A program made the position numbers and the translations under genes. The notes under the pieces were generated by a model that was given only the letters and a program-made list of their open reading frames with translations, searched no databases and was not told the origin of the DNA. From assembly GCF_018122735.1 (NCBI RefSeq), contig NZ_JAGRRD010000001.1, positions 768,382 through 832,381 on the forward strand: a stretch of DNA of 64,000 bases, read 5' to 3'. Shown here in pieces: positions 27,963 through 36,639 of this stretch (the stretch's first letter is position 1; each line of letters starts with the position of its first letter). Origin of the DNA: Azoarcus sp. L1K30 (GTDB lineage: Bacteria; Pseudomonadota; Gammaproteobacteria; Burkholderiales; Rhodocyclaceae).

Positions 27963-29052
27963 AGGCGACTGCCTTGCCGTTACGGACGAAGGGCAGGCGT
28001 ACGGCACGCGCCTTGAGCAGCCTGCCTCGGACATCGACGTCGACAAGGTCGCCGGGTTCGGCCGCAAGCGGGAGACGCGCAAAGGCAACCGACTTCTCCA
28101 GCGTCGGAGAAAAGCTGCCGCTGGTGGTCTCGCCCTCACCAGCAGGCGTGATCACCTTCATGTGGGCGCGCAGCACGCCCTTGTCCTCGAGGATAAGGCC
28201 GAGAACGCGGCGGCTGGCAGGGGTGGCCAGCAGTGCCGCCTTGCCGACGAAATCGCGCGATTCGTCCTTGAAGTCGACCGTCCACCCGAGCCCGGCATCG
28301 AGCGGCGACACCGTTTCGTCCATGTCCTGGCCATAGAGGTTCATGCCGGCTTCCAGGCGTAGCGTGTCCCGCGCACCCAGCCCACAGGGCGCAACGCCTG
28401 CGGCGGTGAGTCCATTCCAGGCTGCGGCAGCCTGATCGGCAGGCAGGGCGATCTCGAAGCCGTCCTCGCCCGTGTAGCCGGTGCGACCGACAAAGATGTC
28501 GCCGACGGCGGTCCCCGAGAACGGCTTCAGCGGCTCGCTTGCGCTGCGCAGCGCGGGCAGGGCCTGCCAGGTCTTTGCTCGCGCGTTCGGGCCCTGCACC
28601 GCGATCATGGCGAGGTCGCGGCGTGCGTTGAGGCTGACGTTGGCGGCAGTTGTGGCAATGCGCTTGCGCATCCACGCCACGTCCTTGTCCGCTGTGCCGG
28701 CATTGACCACGATGCGGTAGCAGGTGTCCGACAAGCGATAGACAATGAGGTCGTCGATCACGCCGCCGTCTTCGTTGAGCATGCACGAATACAGAGCCTT
28801 GCCGGGCTCCCTGAGCTTGGCCACGTCATTGGCGAGCAGGCCGCGCAGGTAAGGGGTGGCGTCGGCACCGTCGAGATCGAGCGAGAGCATGTGGGAGACG
28901 TCGAACATGCCGGCATCGCGGCGTACGGCGTGGTGCTCTTCAATCTGCGACCCATAGTTGACCGGCATGTCCCAGCCGGCAAAATCGACCATGCGGGCGC
29001 CTGCGGCGACGTGGGTGGCATGGAGAGGGGTCTGTCTGGCGAGTGTATTCAT
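27961..29052 (-). CDS. gcvT: aminomethyltransferase, glycine cleavage T protein
   Basis: 363 residues. It transfers the one-carbon unit from aminomethyl-GcvH to tetrahydrofolate and releases ammonia. It begins [20 protein letters not shown], followed by [21 protein letters not shown] with the folate-binding family pattern. The GCV_T C-terminal barrel includes [20 protein letters not shown] and [11 protein letters not shown] 29052 is chosen because GGAG lies 5 bases upstream; the frame is open further upstream, but that part is the riboswitch and its terminator. First gene of the gcv operon. Confidence 0.96.
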   Translation of the reverse strand: MNTLARQTPLHATHVAAGARMVDFAGWDMPVNYGSQIEEHHAVRRDAGMFDVSHMLSLDLDGADATPYLRGLLANDVAKLREPGKALYSCMLNEDGGVIDDLIVYRLSDTCYRIVVNAGTADKDVAWMRKRIATTAANVSLNARRDLAMIAVQGPNARAKTWQALPALRSASEPLKPFSGTAVGDIFVGRTGYTGEDGFEIALPADQAAAAWNGLTAAGVAPCGLGARDTLRLEAGMNLYGQDMDETVSPLDAGLGWTVDFKDESRDFVGKAALLATPASRRVLGLILEDKGVLRAHMKVITPAGEGETTSGSFSPTLEKSVAFARLPLAAEPGDLVDVDVRGRLLKARAVRLPFVRNGKAVA

Positions 29053-29078
29053 CACTGCTCCGGAAACGTGGACGAAAA

Positions 29079-29115
29079 ATGGGGCGATACCGGCAATCTG
29101 CCTGGTTCGCCCCAT
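29079..29115 (-). terminator. riboswitch-controlled terminator before gcvT
   Basis: On the minus strand ATGGGGCGA pairs with TCGCCCCAT (loop of 19), followed by TTTTCG. It starts at the last base of aptamer II and ends just before the gcvT ribosome binding site. This is the layout of a transcriptional glycine ON switch: when aptamer II holds its 3' strand, the terminator is disfavoured. Confidence 0.75.
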
Positions 29116-29303
29116 CTGTCCCTTGTACCTGAGAGATTCCGGCGCCATGTGCGTGCCGGGTGCCCCTTCGGTGGATGCGCAGCCCGCCGCTTGACGTGCC
29201 CGTATCGCTCTCCAGAATTTCCTTGCCGTGCGCGGTCCTTTTGCCTGAGCGATTCCGGGGGGTTACGCCTTCGGCGACTCTGCAGGAGAGTGCTCTCCCG
29301 CGC
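29115..29303 (-). ncRNA. tandem glycine riboswitch
   Basis: Two glycine aptamers lie in a row on the minus strand. Aptamer I (29303-29232) is closed by GCGCGG/CCGCGC and contains CGCTCAGGCAAAAGGACC. Aptamer II (29216-29115) is closed by TCTG/CAGA and has the diagnostic GGAGAG start and CTCTCAGGTACAAGGGACAG end. The short A-rich linker (GCAAGGAAAT-like) between them is usual. It controls gcvTHP, so glycine induces its own breakdown pathway. Confidence 0.95.
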
Positions 29304-29313
29304 ATCGTTGCGG

Positions 29314-29343
29314 AAGATAGCACTCCTGAGGAGATCGCCGCAA
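29314..29343 (-). promoter_or_regulatory. putative gcv operon promoter
   Basis: On the minus strand TTGCGG, an 18-base spacer and TATCTT preceded by TGC (extended -10) would start transcription near 29307, directly ahead of aptamer I. The position fits the riboswitch leader well; the hexamers themselves are moderate. Confidence 0.5.
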
Positions 29344-29492
29344 CCCGCTCCGGAGGCTTTCCGAAAGATGTCGACGCGGTGTTTTGCGATGCGCATGGCG
29401 GCAGTCTGCAGCCAGGATGCGCTACACTGCCGCCTCTGGCGCAGGACGACCCCGTCGTCGCCAATCCTTTTTCAGTTTTTACGGAATATCAG

Positions 29493-31385
29493 ATGTTCGA
29501 GGCTGTCCGCAAAAATCAGCGTGTTGCTCAGGTGATCCTGGCCATCCTTATCGTGCCCTTTGCCTTTTTCGGCCTGGATTCGTACTTCAGGGACGGGCCA
29601 GGCGGTGGCGAGGTTGCCAAGGTCGGCGGCACGCCCATCATGGCTGCCGAGTTTGAACAGGCCTTGCGCGAGCAGCAGGATCGCCTGCGCAGTCAGTCGG
29701 ACGGCCCGGTCGATCGCAGCCTGCTCGAGTCCGAGGCCTTGCGGCGCGCGGTGGTGGAGAACCTGGTCAATCGTCGGGTGCTGGCGCTGTACGCTGCGGA
29801 AAACCGCATGGTGGTCACGCCGGCGCAATTGCAGCAGACCATCTCCGAGGTGCCGACCTTCCAGGAGGATGGCCGTTTCTCGCTCAAGCGCTATGAAAAC
29901 CTGCTGCGCGCGCAGGGCATGTCGCCCGCCATGTTCGAGGCGCGTCTGGCGCAGGACGTCAGGGTGCAGCAACTGGCGTTGCCGGTGGGCGAGGGGGGCT
30001 TCGTTGCCGAAGCCTCGGCGGGTCGCTTCCTGTCGGCGCAACTCGAAGAGCGCGAAGTGAGCGAACTGCACTTTCCCGCGAGCCGGTATCTGGATCAGGT
30101 GAAACTGGCCGACGATGCAGTACAAAAATACTACGACGCCAATGGCTCGAGCCTGGAACGGCCCGCACGCCTGAAGGCGGAATACGTCGTCCTCGATGAA
30201 GCCGCTTTGCAAAAGCAGATCAACGTAAGCGAGGACGACATCAAGGCCTATTACAAGGCCAATGCCTCGCGCTACGGACAGGCCGAGGAGCGTCGGGCCA
30301 AGCACATCCTGATTCAGGTTGCCGCGGACGCGGACGAAGCTGCGGCGAAGAAGGCGCAGGAGCAGGCCGACGAACTGTACGCACGACTCAAGAAGGACCC
30401 GACCCAGTTCGACGCACTCGCCAAGGAATTCTCGCAGGACCCGGGCTCGGCGTCCAAGGGGGGGGATCTCGGCTTCTTCGGTCGCGGCATGATGGTGAAG
30501 GCGTTCGAGGATGCCGCGTTCGCGCAGGCGAAGGGCGAGATTGGCACACCGGTTCGTTCGGACTTCGGTTTTCATATCATTGAGGTCAGCGACATCCGGC
30601 CGGCAACGATGCGCCCGCTCGATGCGGTGCGTGAGGAGATCCAGGCCGAGCTTGCCAAGCAGGCGGCAGGACGGAAATTTGCCGAGCTGGCCGAACAATT
30701 CTCGAACATGGTGTATGAACAGTCCGACAGCCTGCAGCCGGTGGCCGAGGCGCTCAAACTGGACATTCGTCATACCGACTGGATCTCCCGCGATGCACAG
30801 GCGCTGGGGCCCTATCAAAATGCCAAGCTGGTGGATGCCGTTTTTGCGGATGATGCGGTCAAGAATCGTCGCAATACGCAGGCCATCGAGACCGGCGGCA
30901 ATACGCTCGTCGCCGCGCGGGTGACGGAATACGAAGCCGCCAGAAAGCCGCCGCTGGACGAGGTGAGGCCGGCAATCGAGAAGCAGTTGCGTGCCGAGGA
31001 AGCGGCGCGCATGGCTACCGCGGCCGGAGAGGCGGCGCTGGCGGCGCTGAAGAAGGGCGAGAAGGTTGAGGGCAGTTGGGCAGCTTCGCGCAAGTTGCAG
31101 CGCGGTGCGCCGTCGCTACCGGGCAATGCCATGCAGGCTGTGTTTTCTGCAACGAGCGTGAAGTTGCCCGCCTATGCAGGTGTCGGCCAGTTCGGAGAGG
31201 GTTACACGATCTATCGCGTCGATACGATAAACCGGCCGACCCTGGCGGCGGATGATCCGCGTCTCGCCGCTGTGACCAAACAATATGGGAAGGTGTTGGC
31301 CGAGCGTGATTTCGCGGCCCTGATTGCCGAATTGCGCCAGCGTTACAAGGTGTCCATCAGTCTCCCGCCGGTAAGAGCCGAGTAA
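29493..31385 (+). CDS. ppiD: peptidyl-prolyl isomerase PpiD-like, membrane-anchored chaperone
   Basis: 630 residues. A single N-terminal membrane anchor ([21 protein letters not shown], about 11-31) holds a periplasmic SurA-N/PpiD chaperone region. One parvulin domain (about 255-360) carries [30 protein letters not shown] and [14 protein letters not shown]-terminal chaperone part follows. PpiD works near the Sec translocon on emerging outer-membrane and periplasmic proteins. ATG 29493 is used because homologues start M-x-x-x-VRxxxR just before the anchor; the open frame continues upstream through the divergent gcv leader without similarity. It is convergent with fabI across a shared terminator. 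Confidence 0.92.
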   Translation: MFEAVRKNQRVAQVILAILIVPFAFFGLDSYFRDGPGGGEVAKVGGTPIMAAEFEQALREQQDRLRSQSDGPVDRSLLESEALRRAVVENLVNRRVLALYAAENRMVVTPAQLQQTISEVPTFQEDGRFSLKRYENLLRAQGMSPAMFEARLAQDVRVQQLALPVGEGGFVAEASAGRFLSAQLEEREVSELHFPASRYLDQVKLADDAVQKYYDANGSSLERPARLKAEYVVLDEAALQKQINVSEDDIKAYYKANASRYGQAEERRAKHILIQVAADADEAAAKKAQEQADELYARLKKDPTQFDALAKEFSQDPGSASKGGDLGFFGRGMMVKAFEDAAFAQAKGEIGTPVRSDFGFHIIEVSDIRPATMRPLDAVREEIQAELAKQAAGRKFAELAEQFSNMVYEQSDSLQPVAEALKLDIRHTDWISRDAQALGPYQNAKLVDAVFADDAVKNRRNTQAIETGGNTLVAARVTEYEAARKPPLDEVRPAIEKQLRAEEAARMATAAGEAALAALKKGEKVEGSWAASRKLQRGAPSLPGNAMQAVFSATSVKLPAYAGVGQFGEGYTIYRVDTINRPTLAADDPRLAAVTKQYGKVLAERDFAALIAELRQRYKVSISLPPVRAE

Positions 31386-31394
31386 GGAGAGGGT

Positions 31395-31435
31395 GCGTAT
31401 TGCGCATTGTCCCTGGCGGGAAATGCGTAATACGC
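31395..31435. repeat. long imperfect inverted repeat after ppiD
   Basis: GCGTATTGCGCATT (31395-31408) and AATGCGTAATACGC (31422-31435) pair at 13 of 14 positions around a 13-base loop, 9 bases after the ppiD stop. It has no T-run and is AT-richer than its surroundings. It precedes the ordinary terminator at 31445-31479. Confidence 0.6.
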
Positions 31436-31444
31436 AAGCAAATC

Positions 31445-31479
31445 AAAAAAGCCCGGTGCAGGTGCATCCGGGCTTTTTT
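31445..31479. terminator. bidirectional terminator between ppiD and fabI
   Basis: GCCCGG (31451-31456) pairs with CCGGGC (31468-31473), flanked by six A on the left and six T on the right. It therefore gives a U-tract in either direction and serves both convergent genes. Confidence 0.88.
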
Positions 31480-31514
31480 GTCGATGGGTCGGCGACGGCC
31501 TCCCCAAGCGGGGC

Positions 31515-32306
31515 TTACATCGGTTCGGCGTTGCCGAGTGCCGTCGTATTGAAGCCCGCATCGACATACATGATTTCGCCGGTCATGCCGCTGGCGAGAT
31601 CGGAGCACAGGAACGCGGCGGCATTGCCGACTTCTTCGATGGTGACATTGCGGCGCAAGGGGGCGTTGTGCTCGTTGAACGAGAGCAACTTGCCGAAGCT
31701 GCCGATACCCGAGGCCGCGAGCGTCTTTATCGGCCCGGCCGAAATGCCATTGACCCGTGTGCCTTCCGGCCCGAGGCAGACCGCCATGTAGCGCACAGCC
31801 GCCTCAAGACTGGCCTTGGCCATGCCCATGATGTTGTAGTTCGGCATCGTACGCACCGCGCCCAGGTAGGACAGGGTCAGCAATGCACCGTTGCGACCCT
31901 TCATCAGCGGACGGGCGGCCTTGGCCAGGGCGGGAAAACTGTAAGCACTGACCTCTTGCGATACGCGGAAGGCCTCACGGTTGAAACCGTCGAGAAAATC
32001 ACCTTCGAGCGCTTCGCTGGGTGCAAACGCTATCGAATGCACAAGGCCGTCGAGGCCGTCCCACTGGGCGCCGAGCTGTACGAAGAGATCATTGATCTGG
32101 GCGTCGTCCTGCACATCACAGGGGAAAAGCATCTGACTGTCGAAATCTGCCGCAAGTTTGGCGACGCGATCCTGAAAACGGTCATTCACGTAGGTGAACG
32201 CGAGTTGTGCGCCTTCGCGATGCATGGCCTTGGCAATACCGTAAGCAATCGAACGGTTGCTCAACAGCCCGGTGATGAGGATCCGTTTACCGGCGAGAAA
32301 GCCCAT
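31515..32306 (-). CDS. fabI: enoyl-[acyl-carrier-protein] reductase (NADH), FabI
   Basis: 263 residues, short-chain dehydrogenase fold catalysing the last reductive step of fatty-acid elongation. It begins [20 protein letters not shown], with the FabI-type GLxxxxSIAYGIA nucleotide motif in place of GxxxGxG. The active site is Y-x6-K-like in [18 protein letters not shown]-terminal [26 protein letters not shown] is standard. ATG 32306 is chosen over the longer in-frame start because the family begins here. Antibacterials such as triclosan bind this enzyme class. Monocistronic. Confidence 0.96.
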   Translation of the reverse strand: MGFLAGKRILITGLLSNRSIAYGIAKAMHREGAQLAFTYVNDRFQDRVAKLAADFDSQMLFPCDVQDDAQINDLFVQLGAQWDGLDGLVHSIAFAPSEALEGDFLDGFNREAFRVSQEVSAYSFPALAKAARPLMKGRNGALLTLSYLGAVRTMPNYNIMGMAKASLEAAVRYMAVCLGPEGTRVNGISAGPIKTLAASGIGSFGKLLSFNEHNAPLRRNVTIEEVGNAAAFLCSDLASGMTGEIMYVDAGFNTTALGNAEPM

Positions 32307-32496
32307 GGAATCAAAACTCCGAATGACAGAAGGCAAGATTATAGCGAAAACGGCTGGTCCGGTAGCTTGCAGGCCGAACTGACACCATTATCGATGTAAT
32401 CGAGTTGTCGCCCCGCGCTCAAAACCTGCCAGAATTCACCCGTTCCAGGCTTCACCTCCGGGCCTCGTCTTCAACAATAAAGCGCCTCAAACTCAA

Positions 32497-33408
32497 GTGA
32501 TCGTACGTCCTCGTCCCCACTGGATTCGCCTGCTCTTCGTTCGTCGTGGCTCGGTCCTGCACCGCATCCTTCCGCAATTGCTGTTCACCACGGGTCTGGC
32601 GTGCGCCGTCGTGATGGCGCATGGCCAGCTGTATCACTGGAAGGTCACGCTCACATCGAGCCCGTTCTCGCTCATGGGTGTTGCTTTGGCAATCTTTCTC
32701 GGTTTTCGCATCAACGCAAGCTACGATCGGTACTGGGAAGCACGCAAACTGTGGGGCCGGCTGCTGGTGGAGTCGCGCAATCTGACACGTCAGGCGCTGA
32801 CGCTGACAGCGGCGGGCGCCGATGTGCGAGGGTTCGCTTGCATGCAGGTCGCGTTCTCACGCGCGCTGCGAAACCAGTTGCGTGGTCTGCCCCGGGCCGA
32901 AGGACTGACCGGTTTGCTGCCGCGAGAGCAGGTCGATCGCGTTTCAACGGCGCGCTTTGCGCCCAATCTGATCTTGCTGTGGCTTGCCGAGTGGGTACGA
33001 GATTGCCGCGAAGCTGGCCGGATCGACCCGATGCTCGCGCAGCGCATGGAGGTACCGCTGAGCGGATTTTCGGAGGTGCTGGGCGGTTGCGAACGAATTG
33101 CGAGTACGCCCTTGCCGTTCACATACTCCGTTATCCTGCATCGCACCGTCTACCTCTATTGCATGATGCTGCCGTTCGGTCTGGTTGACGGCATCGGCGC
33201 GATGACGCCGATCGTCGTCGCCTTCGTCTCCTACACCTTTTTTGCGCTGGAAGCGCTTAGCGACGAGATCGAGGAGCCTTTCGGCCTGATGCCGAACGAT
33301 CTCGCGCTCGATGCGATGACTGCGGGCATCGAGGCCAGTGTGCGCGAGATGCTGGGTGAGCAGCCTGCGCCTGCACCGCAGCCGGACGACAGGTTCATCC
33401 TCACCTGA
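32497..33408 (+). CDS. bestrophin-family (YneE/UPF0187) channel-like protein
   Basis: 303 residues from GTG 32497 (no in-frame ATG nearer). Four main hydrophobic stretches are seen: about 28-46, 53-70, and two near 205-245 (VYLYCMMLPFGLVDGIG and TPIVVAFVSYTFFALEAL). Family marks are FRINASYDRYWEARKLWGRL (about 70-89) and ALEALSDEIEEPFGLMPNDLALD (about 247-269), the latter being the bestrophin Ca-clasp-like region. Bacterial homologues form pentameric channels, some conducting cations rather than chloride. It ends 4 bases before the substrate-binding-protein gene of an ABC importer, so it belongs to that operon. Confidence 0.88.
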   Translation: MIVRPRPHWIRLLFVRRGSVLHRILPQLLFTTGLACAVVMAHGQLYHWKVTLTSSPFSLMGVALAIFLGFRINASYDRYWEARKLWGRLLVESRNLTRQALTLTAAGADVRGFACMQVAFSRALRNQLRGLPRAEGLTGLLPREQVDRVSTARFAPNLILLWLAEWVRDCREAGRIDPMLAQRMEVPLSGFSEVLGGCERIASTPLPFTYSVILHRTVYLYCMMLPFGLVDGIGAMTPIVVAFVSYTFFALEALSDEIEEPFGLMPNDLALDAMTAGIEASVREMLGEQPAPAPQPDDRFILT

Positions 33409-33412
33409 GCCG

Positions 33413-35662
33413 ATGAATACGACCAGATCGAAACCTGCGGCGAGCCTTCCCCCGCGCCGGGGCGTGCGTAGCCTGCGTCGCTTGGGCGGGCTGTGCATGC
33501 TGTGCGCGATGATGAGCGCGTGTGGACCGGTACTCAACGACCCCTATCCGGCTGCCGAGCGGGGGGAGAACATCCTGTACACGGCGTTCACGCAGCAGCC
33601 GAAGCACCTCGATCCGGTACAGTCGTATAGCGAGGACGAGGCCAGTTTCCTGTACCAGGTGATTGAGCCGCCCCTGCAGTACCACTACCTGAAACGACCC
33701 TACGTTCTCGAAGCGGGGGTCGCCGATCAGATGCCCAGCGTCAGGCTTTACGATGCGGCGGGGCGCGAACTTCCTGCCGACAGCGATCCGGCCAAGGTCG
33801 CCTCGAGTGTGATCGAGATCCGCATCCGTCCCGGCATTCTTTACCAGCCTCACCCGGCCTTTGCTCGCGACGACAGCGGTGCATTGCGCTACGCCGCGCT
33901 GGGTGCCGAAGCCTTGCGGGCGATCCGGTCTCCGGTTGATTTCGCCGAAACGGCGACCAGAGAGCTCGAGGCAGGTGATTTCGTCCATCAGATCAAGCGT
34001 CTGGCCAGCCCGCACCTGCACTCGCCGATCTTTGAGCTGATTGCCGAGTACCTGCCGGGACTGAAGAAGTTGCAGGCACAGTTGCTTGCGGAAGCCAGGG
34101 AAACACCGGGCTGGGTTGATGTCGGCCGGTTTGAGCTCGAGGGGGTCGAGGTGGTGGATCGTTACACCTACCGAATCCGGCTCAAGGGTATCTACCCGCA
34201 ATTCCTGTACTGGCTGACGATGCCGTTCTTCGGACCGGTGCCGCCAGAAGTTGATCGCTTCTTCGGCCAACCAGGCATGGCCGAGCGCAATTTGAGCCTC
34301 GATCGATGGCCTGTGGGTACGGGCCCCTACATGCTGGTGGAGAACAACCCGAACGCGCGCATGGTACTGGCCCGCAATCCGAACTACCGTCACGACACCT
34401 ATCCGTGCGAAGGGGCGCCGGGCGACGCTGAAGCCGGCCTGCTGGACGACTGCGGCAAAGTCGTGCCCTTTGTGGACAAGGTGGTGTTCTCGCGGGAGCG
34501 CGAAGGCATTCCGTACTGGAACAAGTTTCTGCAGGGGTATTACGACGCCTCCGGCGTCTCGTCCGACAACTTCGACCAGGCAGTCACCATGACCAGCCAC
34601 GGCGAGGTCAATCTGTCCGAGGACATGGAGCAAAAGGGCATCCGTCTGCTGACCACGGTGTCACCATCGATCTTCTACCTCGCTTTCAACATGCTCGACC
34701 CGCTGGTCGGCGGCGGCGAGAATGCGTCGGCGGCCGACAGCGACCGCGCGCGCAAATTGCGCCAGGCCATTTCCATTGCGCTCGATATGGAAGAGTTCGT
34801 CTCGATCTTTCTCAATGGCCGCGGACTGCCGGCGATGCATCCGATTCCGCCCGGTGTGTTTGGCGCCCGCGAGGGCGAGCGTGGCATCAACCCGGTGGTC
34901 TACCGCTGGGTCGACGGCAAGGCTGTCCGGCGCAGCCATGATGTCGCCAGGCGCTTGCTGGCCGAGGCTGGTTGGCCGGACGGCCGCAATGCGCGCACGG
35001 GAGAGCCGCTGGTGATTCACCTCGATACCACGCCGGGCGGGCTCGGCGACAAGGCGCGCTCGGACTGGCTGGCAAAGCAGTTCAGGGAACTGGGGGTGCA
35101 GTTCGTAGTGCGCCCGACCGACTGGAATCGTTTCCAGGACAAGGTTCGCCTGGGCAATGGACAACTGTTCTTTTTCGGCTGGAATGCGGATTATCCCGAT
35201 CCGGAAAACCTGCTCTTTTTGCTCTACGGCCCTCAGGGCAAGGTGAAATATCAGGGCCAGAACGCGTCCAACTACGTCAATGCCGAGTACGACGCGCTGT
35301 TCGACCGCATGAAGGTGATGCCCGATGGCGCGCAGCGCCAGGCGGTCATCGACCGCATGATCGCGATCATCCAGCGCGATGCGCCGTGGGTGTTCGGCTT
35401 CTATCCGAAGTCCTATTCCCTGCAGCACGGCTGGGTGCATAACCGCAAACCCGGATCCATTGTCCGCAACGGACTCAAGTACCAGCGCCTGGATGTCGAG
35501 GCACGCGCACGGGCCCGTATGCAGTGGAACGCGCCGGTGCGCTGGCCGCTGGCGGTGCTCGTGCTGGCCCTGCTGGTCATCGCGCTGCCCGCGTTTCTGC
35601 ATTGGCGCCGGCATGAACATGCAACGGCAGTGCGTGTGCGCGCGACGGGGAGGGGGGACTGA
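33413..35662 (+). CDS. peptide-type ABC transporter substrate-binding lipoprotein with C-terminal membrane helix
   Basis: 749 residues. The start at 33413 follows the bestrophin stop by 4 bases. The N-terminal signal ends in MMSAC, a lipobox with Cys37. A solute-binding family 5 domain (OppA/DppA type) spans about 50-700: QQPKHLDPVQSYSEDEASF, VEVVDRYTYRIRLKGIYPQ, WPVGTGPYMLVENNPNARM and GWNADYPDPENLLFLLYGP. Unusually a hydrophobic helix (LAVLVLALLVIALPAFLHW, about 709-727) follows, with a basic tail. Lipidated binding proteins normally have none, so this one may be anchored at both ends. At 749 residues it is longer than the usual 500-600. Permease genes follow directly with start/stop overlaps. 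Confidence 0.88.
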   Translation: MNTTRSKPAASLPPRRGVRSLRRLGGLCMLCAMMSACGPVLNDPYPAAERGENILYTAFTQQPKHLDPVQSYSEDEASFLYQVIEPPLQYHYLKRPYVLEAGVADQMPSVRLYDAAGRELPADSDPAKVASSVIEIRIRPGILYQPHPAFARDDSGALRYAALGAEALRAIRSPVDFAETATRELEAGDFVHQIKRLASPHLHSPIFELIAEYLPGLKKLQAQLLAEARETPGWVDVGRFELEGVEVVDRYTYRIRLKGIYPQFLYWLTMPFFGPVPPEVDRFFGQPGMAERNLSLDRWPVGTGPYMLVENNPNARMVLARNPNYRHDTYPCEGAPGDAEAGLLDDCGKVVPFVDKVVFSREREGIPYWNKFLQGYYDASGVSSDNFDQAVTMTSHGEVNLSEDMEQKGIRLLTTVSPSIFYLAFNMLDPLVGGGENASAADSDRARKLRQAISIALDMEEFVSIFLNGRGLPAMHPIPPGVFGAREGERGINPVVYRWVDGKAVRRSHDVARRLLAEAGWPDGRNARTGEPLVIHLDTTPGGLGDKARSDWLAKQFRELGVQFVVRPTDWNRFQDKVRLGNGQLFFFGWNADYPDPENLLFLLYGPQGKVKYQGQNASNYVNAEYDALFDRMKVMPDGAQRQAVIDRMIAIIQRDAPWVFGFYPKSYSLQHGWVHNRKPGSIVRNGLKYQRLDVEARARARMQWNAPVRWPLAVLVLALLVIALPAFLHWRRHEHATAVRVRATGRGD

Positions 35663-36639
35663 TGCTGGCCTACGTGTTACGCCGCCTGTTGTATGCGGTG
35701 CCGATCCTGCTCGGTGTGAATCTGCTCACCTTCCTGCTGTTTTTCGTCGTGAATTCTCCCGATGACATGGCGCGCATCCAGATCGGGGTCAAACGGGCAA
35801 CCCCGGAAGCGATCGAGCGCTGGAAGGTCGATCGCGGCTACGACAAGCCGATGTTCTTCAATGAAGCCGAGCGCGGCACGGCCAAGCTGACCGACACGCT
35901 GTTCTTCGACAAGTCGCTACGCATGTTCGCGCTCGACTTCGGGCGCGCCGACGATGGTCGCGACATCGCCAGCGAGATTCTCGAGCGCATGGGCCCCTCG
36001 CTGGCAATCGCAGTGCCGACCTTCCTGCTCAGCCTGTTTGCGTCGATCACGTTTGCCTTGCTGCTTGTATTCTTCCGCGCCAGCTACCTGGACTTCTGGG
36101 GCGTGGTGCTGTGCGTGGCGATGATGTCCGTGTCGAGCCTGTTCTACATCATCGGCGGACAGTGGCTGGTGTCCAAACTGTGGGCACTGGTGCCGATCTC
36201 TGGCTATGCCGGGGGGCTGGATTCCTTTCGCTTCCTGGTGCTGCCGGTGCTGATCAGCGTGATTGCGGGCCTGGGGTCGAGCGCGCGCTGGTATCGCACC
36301 ATCTTTCTCGAGGAAATCTCGCGTGACTATGTGCGCACGGCACGCGCCAAGGGCTTGTCCGAACTCGCGGTGCTGTTTCGCCACGTGTTGCGCAATGCGC
36401 TCATCCCGGTGCTGACCGGCGTGGTCGTCGTCATCCCGCTGCTGTTCATGGGCAGCCTGTTGGTGGAGTCCTTCTTTGCCATTCCCGGCCTGGGCAGTTA
36501 CACCATCGACGCCATCAATGCGCAGGACTTCGGTGTGGTGCGGGCCATGGTGTTCATCGGCTCGGTGCTCTACATCGTCGGCCTGATCCTGACCGACCTG
36601 TCTTACACGCTGGTGGATCCCAGAGTGAGGCTGGCGTGA
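35662..36639 (+). CDS. ABC transporter permease, DppB/OppB type
   Basis: 325 residues, inner-membrane permease with about six helices. It starts MLAYVLRRLLYAVPILLGVN, the typical DppB start. The EAA loop that docks the ATPase is DYVRTARAKGLSELAVLFRH (about 220-239). The first periplasmic loop carries the usual conserved region, here extended. The ATG shares a base with the stop of the preceding gene (TGATG), and its own stop overlaps the next start the same way, so the three transporter genes are translationally coupled. Confidence 0.93.
   Translation: MLAYVLRRLLYAVPILLGVNLLTFLLFFVVNSPDDMARIQIGVKRATPEAIERWKVDRGYDKPMFFNEAERGTAKLTDTLFFDKSLRMFALDFGRADDGRDIASEILERMGPSLAIAVPTFLLSLFASITFALLLVFFRASYLDFWGVVLCVAMMSVSSLFYIIGGQWLVSKLWALVPISGYAGGLDSFRFLVLPVLISVIAGLGSSARWYRTIFLEEISRDYVRTARAKGLSELAVLFRHVLRNALIPVLTGVVVVIPLLFMGSLLVESFFAIPGLGSYTIDAINAQDFGVVRAMVFIGSVLYIVGLILTDLSYTLVDPRVRLA

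Noticed and set aside
29053-29148. Upstream extension of gcvT in the same frame
   Set aside because: This sequence is the riboswitch terminator and part of aptamer II; the start at 29052 has a good ribosome binding site.
29160-29492. Upstream extension of ppiD in the same frame
   Set aside because: It runs antisense through the glycine riboswitch and lacks similarity; the membrane anchor follows ATG 29493 directly.
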